From Jejuia sp040720935 (lineage in GTDB: Bacteria > Bacteroidota > Bacteroidia > Flavobacteriales > Flavobacteriaceae), in the NCBI RefSeq assembly GCF_040720935.1, contig NZ_JBFDAE010000015.1, positions 41,011-105,010 of the forward strand: a stretch of 64,000 nucleotides of DNA, in the 5' to 3' direction. The position numbers were made by a program, and so were the translations under genes. The notes under the pieces were generated by a model, which did not search any database, was not told the DNA's origin, and saw nothing but the letters and a program-made list of their open reading frames with translations. Each line of letters starts with the position of its first letter. The stretch's first letter is position 1. Positions 44,069 to 53,000 of the stretch are shown piece after piece.

Positions 44069-45067
44069 ATGACTGAAGGAAATTTTGTCGATTACGTAAA
44101 AATGTTCGTGTCTTCTGGAAAAGGAGGACAGGGCTCTTCACATTTACACCGCGAAAAATATATTACCAAAGGCGGTCCGGACGGAGGAGACGGTGGTCGT
44201 GGTGGTCATGTTATTATTCGTGGAAACGATAATCTTTGGACCTTATTTCACTTGAAGTTTAAAAAACACGCCCGTGCTGGTCATGGTAGTCATGGTAGTA
44301 AGAGTAGAAGTACTGGTGCAGACGGCGAAGATTTTTATATAGATGTGCCTTTAGGAACAGTAGTTAGAGATACTGAAACCAACGAAATTGTTTTTGAAAT
44401 CACAGAACACGGTGAAGAAAAAATAATTGCAGAAGGTGGAAAAGGTGGTTTGGGGAACTGGCATTTTAAATCTTCTACAAATCAAACCCCACGTTATGCG
44501 CAACCTGGTATGCCTGTGGAAGAGAAGTATATTACCATGGAATTAAAAGTGCTTGCCGATGTTGGTTTGGTAGGTTTCCCTAATGCGGGGAAATCGACAT
44601 TACTTTCTGTAATTACTTCTGCAAAACCTAAAATTGCCGATTACGAGTTTACAACGCTTAAACCTAATTTGGGAATTGTTGAATATCGCGATTTTAAAAC
44701 CTTTGTGATGGCAGATATTCCGGGAATTATCGAAGGTGCTGCCGAAGGTAAAGGATTGGGACATTATTTTTTACGCCACATAGAACGTAATTCTGTATTA
44801 CTGTTCTTAATTCCAGCTGATGCTGATGATATTAAAAAACAATACGATATTTTGTTAGATGAATTACGCCGCTACAATCCCGAAATGTTGGATAAGGAGC
44901 GTATCATCGCCATTTCTAAAAGTGATATGCTGGATGAAGAGTTGAAGAGCGAACTCAAAACTGAGCTTGATAACGAGCTTCCAATTCCATATTTGTTTAT
45001 TTCATCTGTTGCACAACAGGGTATTACTGAATTAAAAGATATGTTGTGGAAAATATTGAATGATTAA
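44069..45067 (+). CDS. obg: GTPase Obg/CgtA
   Basis: Ribosome-associated GTPase of 332 residues. The glycine-rich Obg fold is at residues 5-155 (GGPDGGDGGRGGHV, AGHGSHGSKSRSTGADGED), and the G domain follows with G1 GFPNAGKST, switch I TTLKPNLG, G3 DIPGIIEGA and G4 SKSD. The C-terminal OCT domain is absent, as in other short forms. It is needed for late 50S assembly and growth control. Confidence 0.95.
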   Translation: MTEGNFVDYVKMFVSSGKGGQGSSHLHREKYITKGGPDGGDGGRGGHVIIRGNDNLWTLFHLKFKKHARAGHGSHGSKSRSTGADGEDFYIDVPLGTVVRDTETNEIVFEITEHGEEKIIAEGGKGGLGNWHFKSSTNQTPRYAQPGMPVEEKYITMELKVLADVGLVGFPNAGKSTLLSVITSAKPKIADYEFTTLKPNLGIVEYRDFKTFVMADIPGIIEGAAEGKGLGHYFLRHIERNSVLLFLIPADADDIKKQYDILLDELRRYNPEMLDKERIIAISKSDMLDEELKSELKTELDNELPIPYLFISSVAQQGITELKDMLWKILND

Positions 45068-45116
45068 AAGTATTCAATTATTTTTTCGTTTTTTTACAAT
45101 ATCTTAAAGTTTCCAC

Positions 45117-45824
45117 ATGAAACAGTATATTAAAAATATTGTAGAAATTAACGATAATAAAAAGAGTAGATACTTCGCTTTTTTTATACAAGGGTTGATT
45201 TTAATATCTGTTGTTACATTTTCAATAGAAACAATTCCAGATTTAAAACCCCAAACAAAAGTCATACTTCAGTCTATTGAATGGTTTAGCGTCATCATAT
45301 TTTCTTTGGAATATTTGTTGAGAATCTATGTTGCAGATAGTAAACCTAAATTTATTTTTAGCTTTTTTGGAATTATTGACTTTCTTGCCATCCTGCCTTT
45401 TTACTTATCTTTTGGTGTGGATTTACGTTCTTTAAGAGCGTTACGTTTTTTGCGTCTCTTCAGAATTTTGAAACTGGTAAGATATAACAAGGCCATGAAT
45501 CATTTTACTTCAGCTATAAAATCGGCAAAAGAAGAAATTTTCCTATTCATATTTATCACGTTGATTTTGATTTATTTCTCCGCTGTCGGTATTTATTATT
45601 TTGAAAATGAGGCCCAACCAGAACATTTTTCTTCCATATTCGATAGTTTGTGGTGGGCTATAATTACGTTAACAACTGTTGGATATGGAGATGTATATCC
45701 AATTACTGTTGGTGGAAAAGTGTTTACTTTTATTATTTTGATGATTGGTTTGGGAATTGTGGCTATTCCTACGGGAATTATTTCTTCAGCACTTACAAAA
45801 TCTGTGGATAAGAAAAGTGAGTAA
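45117..45824 (+). CDS. Voltage-gated potassium channel-like ion transporter
   Basis: Six-helix channel subunit of 235 residues. The S4-type sensor is RSLRALRFLRLFRILKLVR, and the selectivity filter TTVGYGDVYP lies between the last two helices. It forms tetramers in the inner membrane. The C-terminal tail is short, with no nucleotide- or RCK-binding domain. Confidence 0.92.
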   Translation: MKQYIKNIVEINDNKKSRYFAFFIQGLILISVVTFSIETIPDLKPQTKVILQSIEWFSVIIFSLEYLLRIYVADSKPKFIFSFFGIIDFLAILPFYLSFGVDLRSLRALRFLRLFRILKLVRYNKAMNHFTSAIKSAKEEIFLFIFITLILIYFSAVGIYYFENEAQPEHFSSIFDSLWWAIITLTTVGYGDVYPITVGGKVFTFIILMIGLGIVAIPTGIISSALTKSVDKKSE

Positions 45825-45896
45825 TATAAATTGAATTTTCCACAGTAAATAGTTATGGAATAATTTTTGATTAAATTTATTAAAAAAATCAAAACT

Positions 45897-46418
45897 ATGA
45901 AACGACTTCTATGTATTGCTTTACTGTTATTTATCGTGTCTTGCGCTTCAATTCATGTCAACTATGATTATGATAAAACCGTAGATTTTTCCAACTATAA
46001 AACCTACCAGTATTTTGGAGATTTGGAAACAGGGTTGAGTCAATTAGATACTAAACGTTTATTGGACGCCATAGATGCTAAAATGAAATCAAATGGATTT
46101 ACGGTTTCGGAAAATCCAGATTTTCTTATAGATATAAAAAGCGCAGAGTTTCAAGGCGCACAAAGACAAACAGTTGGTGTTGGAGTAGGCGGCGGCGGAA
46201 GAAATGTCGGTGGAGGGGTTACGATAGGTTTGCCTATTGGTCAAGCGGAAATAAACCGACAAATAATCATCGATTTTGTTGATGAAAATGGCAAAGGTCT
46301 GTTTTGGCAGGCCGTTAGCGAATCTAGTTTTAATCCTAATTCAACTCCTGAAAAACGAGAAAAACGTTTAACAGCCATTGTTGAAAAAATATTCAAGAAG
46401 TATCCTCCACAATCATAA
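45897..46418 (+). CDS. DUF4136 lipoprotein
   Basis: Lipoprotein of 173 residues with signal peptide MKRLLCIALLLFIVSC ending in a lipobox Cys and the DUF4136 pattern (DYDKTVDFSNYKTYQYFGD; a glycine-rich GVGVGGGGRNVGGGV stretch; IIDFVDENGKGLFWQA). Function unknown. The start is ATG 45897; the in-frame upstream ATT codons have no signal function. Confidence 0.85.
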   Translation: MKRLLCIALLLFIVSCASIHVNYDYDKTVDFSNYKTYQYFGDLETGLSQLDTKRLLDAIDAKMKSNGFTVSENPDFLIDIKSAEFQGAQRQTVGVGVGGGGRNVGGGVTIGLPIGQAEINRQIIIDFVDENGKGLFWQAVSESSFNPNSTPEKREKRLTAIVEKIFKKYPPQS

Positions 46419-46493
46419 ACTTTATAATTGTCCTAACATTCTAAGTGCTTTATTTTAGCTTTCATTTTGTAGTTTTACTTAAAACAAAACACG

Positions 46494-47219
46494 ATGGGTT
46501 TATTAAAATATAAAGTAGCACTAATAACTGGCGGATCTAAAGGAATTGGATTCGGCATTGCAAAAGCATTCATTGAAAAAGGAATACATGTAGCGGTCAC
46601 CAGCCGAAGTGAAAGTGCTGCAAAAAAGGCTGCGGATACATTAAACAATTTTTCATCAAACGACGCAAAAGCCATTGGTATAGAAGCGGATGTTAAAGAT
46701 TTTGAAAGTCAAGAAAAAGCTGTGGCAACTGTTTTGGAACAGTTTGGCCAGTTAGATATTGTTATTGCCAATGCTGGTGTAGGTAAATTTGGGACTATTG
46801 AGGATTTATCCATAAGCGACTGGAATGATGTTATAGACACCAACTTAACAGGTGTTTTTTATACTATAAAAGCTGGGGTAAAATCATTAAAGAAATCCCA
46901 AGGTTATTTTATCACAATTTCCAGTTTAGCAGGAACTAACTTTTTTGCTGGAGGCGCAGCTTATAATGCCAGTAAATTTGGAGTTACAGGATTTACCCAA
47001 GCCGTAATGTTAGATTTAAGACAGCATGGTGTAAAGGTAAGCACTATAATGCCTGGGTCTGTTTCTACTTATTTTAATGGCAATGAACCAGATGAAAAAG
47101 ACGCTTGGAAAATTCAAATTGAAGATATTGGAAAATTGGTGACAGATTTATTGGAAATGCATCCTAGAACGCTTCCAAGTAAAATTGAAGTCAGACCGAC
47201 AACACCTCCTTCAAAATAA
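46494..47219 (+). CDS. Short-chain dehydrogenase/reductase
   Basis: SDR of 241 residues: cofactor loop TGGSKGIG, NAG motif IANAGVG, catalytic Ser in ITISSLAG and the YNASK Tyr-Lys pair. It is a cytoplasmic NAD(P)-dependent oxidoreductase of unknown substrate. It is followed by a REP-like palindrome that may terminate it. Confidence 0.9.
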   Translation: MGLLKYKVALITGGSKGIGFGIAKAFIEKGIHVAVTSRSESAAKKAADTLNNFSSNDAKAIGIEADVKDFESQEKAVATVLEQFGQLDIVIANAGVGKFGTIEDLSISDWNDVIDTNLTGVFYTIKAGVKSLKKSQGYFITISSLAGTNFFAGGAAYNASKFGVTGFTQAVMLDLRQHGVKVSTIMPGSVSTYFNGNEPDEKDAWKIQIEDIGKLVTDLLEMHPRTLPSKIEVRPTTPPSK

Positions 47220-47310
47220 AAAGGATTTGAATTTAGTACATTACAAAAAAATGAAAAATATATCTTAAATTTTTGTTTGTCAATTAGTATGCAATCTTGA
47301 ATTAATTTCT

Positions 47311-47341
47311 GACCCTTCAGGTTTTTAAAACCTGAAGGGTC
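47311..47341. repeat. REP-like palindrome, GACCCTTCAGG family, dispersed copy
   Basis: 31-bp inverted repeat with arms GACCCTTCAGGTTTT and its complement, central base T. It is the same as the RAYT-flanking copies except for the centre base and the absence of the TCA flank (followed by TTATTTTTA). It lies between two convergent genes and may act as a bidirectional terminator. Confidence 0.85.
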
Positions 47342-47421
47342 TTATTTTTAGCAATATATAACCTTCGTTTAACAATGAACAATGATTAAACTATTTTTGT
47401 CATATACTAAAGAATTTGAAT

Positions 47422-48843
47422 TTAATTTTTCACTAATTTTTTACTGGCAATCAATACATTATCGGCATAAAAATTAGTAACGTAAATTCCCTGATTTAAA
47501 TCGCTAATATTTAATTGATTGTTTTCGTAATCAGAAATATTGAGAGTCTTAATATTTTTTCCGTCAAGACTTACAATGCTAACTTTGATATTAAAAGCAT
47601 TTTCGCTTTCAATTTTAAAATTAACGATGGCGTTGGTTGGGTTGGGGAATAATGAAATAGTATAAGTATTTCTTGTGTTGGTTATGTCATCAATTCCCAA
47701 AGTGGAATAATTTATAGTCCAGGTTACGGTATTTACATGGGTTGTATTATGGTTGTCAACTTTTAGCATCGGACTATCATCATGAACTACAACGGTTAAC
47801 GTATTATTGCCTTCAATTAAATCGGTTTCAACTAAAGAAATAGCATCTACATCATTTGTAAAATTAGAACCGTTTAATGTCCATTCACGATTTAAGGAAT
47901 TCGTGGTTGGATGTAGTAAAGTCAGCTGAAAATCTAACGGGAAAGTAGGATTATCAACTGTGTTATCATCAGGTAAAATTGCATCTATGGGTGAAATTAA
48001 ACTATGAATTTTTTCAATAATCCCTTCTTGGCATACCGCACAAAAAGGAGCGTTTGTAAACAAAGTTCGCATAATACAATTTTCGTGTGGTCTGTACCAA
48101 TCTTTTAAGTTGCCATCAAAATCTGCATGTTGATAAATGCCAATCCCATTTTCAGCTACCCAATTTTTCCATCGCACTTGAGAAGGACTTGTTTCTTGTG
48201 TCATGTTAATGCCTTCGTTTGCAAAGTCATCCCCGGGATAGTATTCATCAAACAAGTCAAACATAGAGTGGCCCAACTCATGTATGGTAACTGCTGCTCC
48301 CCAATGGCCGTTGTAAGCCATAGGGAATTCTCCACCACTTCCTCCGTATTCAGTAGAATTCACAATGATTATAGCTTGGTCATATTCGGGAAGGTTTACG
48401 GCTAATAATGCATTAATTTTGAGTTCTGTATTATTGGCATAATTGCCGTCAATTTCATAAAATAATCTTCGATGATTTCCATAAGAATCATAAGTAGCGT
48501 TAAAATAGGTGTCTCTAAAATCAGGCGTTAATCCAGATTCATCAACATCGGTAGCAGTTGCAGGATGATCTGCACCACTTTCATTTGATGGGATTTTTAT
48601 AGCGTAAATATTAAAATAATCTTGATATTCCTTAAATGGAGAAAGCAACAACATTTGGTTTACAAAGTTATCGGCATCGGTCATAAATTGATTTAATTCC
48701 GAAGCACGATAACCCTCACTAAGAATTACCAGATTTATACGCTTGTCATTATCCCCAGAATTTCTAATGGTTTCAACGGGAAAAGTTTGAGCGCTTAAAA
48801 CTGTACCGGCAATAAGAAGTATATAAAGTATAAAATGCTTCAT
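47422..48843 (-). CDS. Secreted M64 metallopeptidase with T9SS sorting domain
   Basis: Exported zinc endopeptidase of 473 residues. After the signal peptide (MKHFILYILLIAGTVLSAQ) comes an M64 domain (INLVILSEGYRASELNQF; active site TIHELGHSMFDLFDEYYPG). Next is an immunoglobulin-like region (about 300-380), and at the C-terminus a type A sorting domain (ISLFPNPTNAIVNFKIES). It is likely displayed or secreted. It lies 2 bases behind a small lipoprotein gene, so they are co-transcribed. Confidence 0.9.
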   Translation of the reverse strand: MKHFILYILLIAGTVLSAQTFPVETIRNSGDNDKRINLVILSEGYRASELNQFMTDADNFVNQMLLLSPFKEYQDYFNIYAIKIPSNESGADHPATATDVDESGLTPDFRDTYFNATYDSYGNHRRLFYEIDGNYANNTELKINALLAVNLPEYDQAIIIVNSTEYGGSGGEFPMAYNGHWGAAVTIHELGHSMFDLFDEYYPGDDFANEGINMTQETSPSQVRWKNWVAENGIGIYQHADFDGNLKDWYRPHENCIMRTLFTNAPFCAVCQEGIIEKIHSLISPIDAILPDDNTVDNPTFPLDFQLTLLHPTTNSLNREWTLNGSNFTNDVDAISLVETDLIEGNNTLTVVVHDDSPMLKVDNHNTTHVNTVTWTINYSTLGIDDITNTRNTYTISLFPNPTNAIVNFKIESENAFNIKVSIVSLDGKNIKTLNISDYENNQLNISDLNQGIYVTNFYADNVLIASKKLVKN

Positions 48844-48845
48844 AT

Positions 48846-49361
48846 TTAGTCTAGTTTGGTTTTTATGAGTTGTTTTGCAGTATTTAAACTATCTACTATT
48901 TCGCTAATTTCTATAAATTTTGCTTCAGGATGCAATTGTAATTTTAATGAAAGATTTGCTTTGTTTTGAACAACCCGCCGTTTTTCAAAATTTAGTGAAT
49001 CATTTAGGACTTCAATAAATTTATTCAAAGGGTTTTTAATATATACAAAATGAAGTTCGGACAAGCTATTACTTAATTGCGAACATTTTAAATCCCCAAC
49101 CGATGGGGTTTTTATATATTTAGTGTTACTGTTTTTAAGTTTGCCATCTGCAATCATTTTACTGTGAAAACTGATGTTTTTTTCGCCAGAAGCAGTTTTG
49201 GAAATCGTGTAATTTAAAAACAGGAGTTTGGGATTTTCATTTATAACAATGTCTTTAGGAACGGCATCTTTTTTTGAAGCACATGAAAGCATACTAAAAA
49301 CGAGTATTAGTAGGCATTGTATTTTAATGTAATTACCAATTTTGGGGCAACAGTAATACAT
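48846..49361 (-). CDS. Hypothetical lipoprotein
   Basis: Protein of 171 residues with a lipobox (VFSMLSC, near residue 27) after a hydrophobic segment. The mature chain has no domain I recognise. It is encoded just upstream of the M64 peptidase with a 2-base gap; it may be its partner or inhibitor, an inference. Confidence 0.75.
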   Translation of the reverse strand: MYYCCPKIGNYIKIQCLLILVFSMLSCASKKDAVPKDIVINENPKLLFLNYTISKTASGEKNISFHSKMIADGKLKNSNTKYIKTPSVGDLKCSQLSNSLSELHFVYIKNPLNKFIEVLNDSLNFEKRRVVQNKANLSLKLQLHPEAKFIEISEIVDSLNTAKQLIKTKLD

Positions 49362-49429
49362 GTTTCATTGAATTATAACTATGCAAAGTTAAGAAAATAA
49401 AAAAGAGAGCGTATGAAAAGGAATTAAGA

Positions 49430-49503
49430 GTGTCAGTTTCAGCACAGTCGAAAACCTTTAAATATAGAATATTAATGTATTTCGACTGCGCTCAATATGA
49501 CAA
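49430..49503. repeat. Imperfect inverted repeat of the GCGCAGTCGAAA type
   Basis: TGTCAGTTTCAGCACAGTCG at the left pairs imperfectly with TTTCGACTGCGCTCAATATG at the right. This resembles the TGTCA...GAGCGCAGTCGAAA intergenic repeat frequent in this group. No gene is associated. Confidence 0.6.
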
Positions 49504-49533
49504 TTAGCTTAAATAAAAGACCTTTAAGCCAGG

Positions 49534-49911
49534 TTAATTGAGTAAAGCTTTGTATTTCTCTCTATATCCATAAAGAACAGCAACGTTCAATATAATCAAA
49601 ACTACAGATCCGCCAATACCATCTGGATCAAGAACTGCATGAAATAAAAATGCATTTACAGAAACACTCATTAAAATTAATGCCATTAAAGCACCAAACT
49701 TGTTGAAAATTAAAGCCAAACCAGCAATAACTTCAACAATGGCAACTAGTAATAAGGTTTTAGAATTTGATAACGCTCCAAAATAAGCGCCTGCGTCACC
49801 AGATAATTCTGGCATTGGTAAAAACCCTCCAGGAACTAATTTGTTAGCTCCAAACATTAAAACGAACAGTCCAAGAAGTATTCTTAGAACCATAAAAATT
49901 TTTGAATTCAT
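49534..49911 (-). CDS. DoxX family membrane protein
   Basis: Four-helix membrane protein of 125 residues (GLFVLMFGANKLVPGGF; VAIVEVIAGLALIFNKFGAL). DoxX-family function is not settled. It is followed on the minus strand by 172 bases with an inverted repeat and no gene. Confidence 0.87.
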   Translation of the reverse strand: MNSKIFMVLRILLGLFVLMFGANKLVPGGFLPMPELSGDAGAYFGALSNSKTLLLVAIVEVIAGLALIFNKFGALMALILMSVSVNAFLFHAVLDPDGIGGSVVLIILNVAVLYGYREKYKALLN

Positions 49912-50013
49912 AATGCTATATGTATTAGTTAGTAATTTGAAAGATAGCTAATTGTAAATAAAACTATCTTGCACTTTGTCTAGACAAAGCGCACTAACTA
50001 ACAGAATGTTTTA

Positions 50014-50044
50014 GACCTGTCAGGTTTTTAAAACCTGACAGGTC
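50014..50044. repeat. REP-like palindrome, GACCTGTCAGG variant
   Basis: Perfect 31-bp inverted repeat with arms GACCTGTCAGGTTTT and its complement, central T. It differs from the RAYT-linked family at two mirrored positions per arm. It lies 10 bases past the macroglobulin stop codon and may terminate that gene. Confidence 0.85.
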
Positions 50045-50053
50045 TTGTAAAGA

Positions 50054-53000
50054 TTATTCTACTGAAATTCTAATGCCTTCACTATGGCTACTGAATTCTG
50101 GAGCATACATGCTTTGAATTGTTGTAATACCATTACTCATACTGCCCGCATTGTTCACCCTTAAATCGTATTCAAACACATAAATGCCTTTAGGTAAATA
50201 ATCAAAAAAGAAGTTTGTACTGGCATCTTTTGTGCTTTCATAATAGCCTAAACCATCTTGCCACTTGTATTTTGAAATGACGTTTACAGGTTCTAATCCT
50301 GAGGCTCTCATATCTTTCATGTGTAAAAATTCCATGTTTCTGTCGCTTCGTAATTCTATACGAACTCTCACCAAATCGCCAACTTTTAAATTAGTTTCAG
50401 GAGTGATTTCTGAAATTTCTTCACCTGTATCGGTATTCGTTTTAAGGAACAGCTTTTTCTTTAAATTAAGAGGTGTTTCGGCTGAAGTGATCTTATCTAA
50501 ATCTTCAAAATATTGCCAGTACAATGCGCCCCATGCAATTCCTTCTCCTTTTTTAGTGATTTGAACTTCTCCCATTTCTGGTTCAATTTCAGATGAAGAC
50601 CATGAAGTTTTATAATAACCAGTTCCGGCTTCAACTTTAACACCTTCTAGTTTTGAAGGTGCAATGTGTTGTCCGCCGATAACCACATCAACCATATCTG
50701 TTACGCTTAGCCAATCGCTACCTTGTAGTAAAAGCGCGTAAACAGCTTCGGTTGTAGCTTTTGTGGTTTTCCATCTATTGGTTTGCTTGTTTTTGAGCAA
50801 CCATATTTTTAGGTTATCGATGGTTTCAAGATTCTTCGCTTCGCTCTGAATGACATTTCCTGCTTCTGAAAAAGCTTCAATTAATAAAGCCTGTGTTTCA
50901 ATAGGTGCTTGGTACCAATACCATGAATTGGTGTTGGACTTCCAGTACATGCCCAGTTCTTCCGAAGTGATGCTTGTTTCTTTTAGTGATTTTAAAATTT
51001 TTAAAGCTGTTTTAGCATCATTATTTCGATGTGATACCAAGGCCATCAATCCTTTTGAATATAAGGAACGACTTAACCAATATTTTTGAATTTGAGTTTG
51101 ATAGTAATCGATTGTTTTTTCCACTTCTTTTGATTTTGAAATTTCAGGGAAGAAGCTTCGCATGTATAAATAATGCAATTGTGTATGGCTTAAATGGTCT
51201 TTGCTTAAGTCGGCTTTTGCATCGTATTTTCTAATGTCATTATATTCTTTTATGAATTGGGTGTCGAGGTAGTTGATGGCTTTTCTAATCATAGATTCTT
51301 CGCTATCGCTCTGAATGACATTCAGCTTATTTAAGTGTCCGAAGCCCGAAATAATATGTTGTGTAATGTATCTGTTTTCATAACCGCCTTTAAACCATGA
51401 CCAGCCGCCAGAAGCCATTTGATTGCTTTTAAGTTTATTAATAGCCGATTGCAATTCATTATTCATTTTATTTAAATCGAATAATAAAGCGATACGTTTT
51501 TTCTGTTCTGTTTCACTTTGTGCATCTCGTAACCACGGCGTTTCTTGAATTAATATGGACTTTAAGTCTTCATTCTTCTCCAAATTAGACAATAAAGCAT
51601 CCGTATTGCGCCATTGGTTGAAAACTTCCTGAATTCTAGGATTAGAATTTGCAATATGGCTCGCCAATGCATTGGCGTAATATCTCGAAAACGTTTGCTC
51701 ATTGCACTCGTAGGGATATTCCATTAAATAGGGTAATGCCTGTACCGCATACCATGCAGGGTTGGACGTCATCTCTAAAGTTAGTTTGTGATTTTTAAGT
51801 GTCGTTGAGGTATTGGTTTTTAGTTTATCTAAAGTGAATGTTTTTGTTTGGTTACTTCGTATCCACATCGGTAAGGTTTCAGTAACCAACATTCTGTTTG
51901 ATAATACAGGTAATGCATTTTGCTCGCCATCGCTAAAATCGCCCGATTTAGCAACTATTTTATATTTTACTGCTTGAATGTCATCAGGGATGCTTAAATT
52001 CCATGATACTTGGGTGTTGCCAGAAGCAGCGACAGTAAATGCCCCCTTCCCCCTCTGTCCTTCGGACATCTCCCCCGAAGGGGGAGGATTGAGCAAGTTT
52101 GCGGAAATATCTTTTCCTGAAATAGCATCTGTTAAAATTAATTTTGCTTGTCCTGAAAGTTGTTTTTCTGTAAGGTTTGCAATTTTTGTACTTATGGTAA
52201 TTTTATCGCCTTCACGTAAAAAACGTGGTGCGTTGGGAATAACCATCAACTCTTTTTGAGTAACCGTAGTTAATGTTTTAGTGGCACTTTCTAAAGTTTT
52301 GGTGTGCGCCAATAATTGCAGTTTCCATTGGGTTAAAGCTTCGGGAGTTGTAAAATTGAAACTTATGTTGCCTTCAGGATCTGTTTTTAACTGCGGAAAG
52401 AAAAAGGCAGTTTCTTGAAGGTTTTTACGGATTTTGATGTTGCCGAAGTTTGGTTCAATATTTTCAGAATCATTTAATGAATCTAGTAATTTTTTTGCTT
52501 CTTCTTTGGATATAGAATTTAACGCTTTATCATTATTTATAATTCCCAAATAATATTTACTTGCTTCTGAATCATTTAATGTTTTTTGAATAGATTTATT
52601 ACTCATAAATACTACTTCATCAACTTCCATCTCATCTTCTACGACTTCAATCATTTCTGGAGCAGCAGGAGTAACTGAGTTTGCTCTAGATAAAGTCGAA
52701 ATTCCTCTTATTCTAAAATTGCGATTATTCCCAAAAAACAACCCAAACCAATTCAATTGGTCATACCCTTGATGCGTATAATTCCCACGAAATCTATCTT
52801 GATAAATTCTAAAATTCTCATTTCCAAAACTTTGATTCGCTCTTGAATTTCTATGAGTATAATATGTTGGATTATTAATTGGATTAAAATTCAAAGCATG
52901 CGATTTAAATTGATCTAAAGAGGCGTCATACATACTAGCCAATAATTCGGCACTTACTTTATCGCCATAAGGACCTTTGATTTTAAATTGCCACGTTTCA

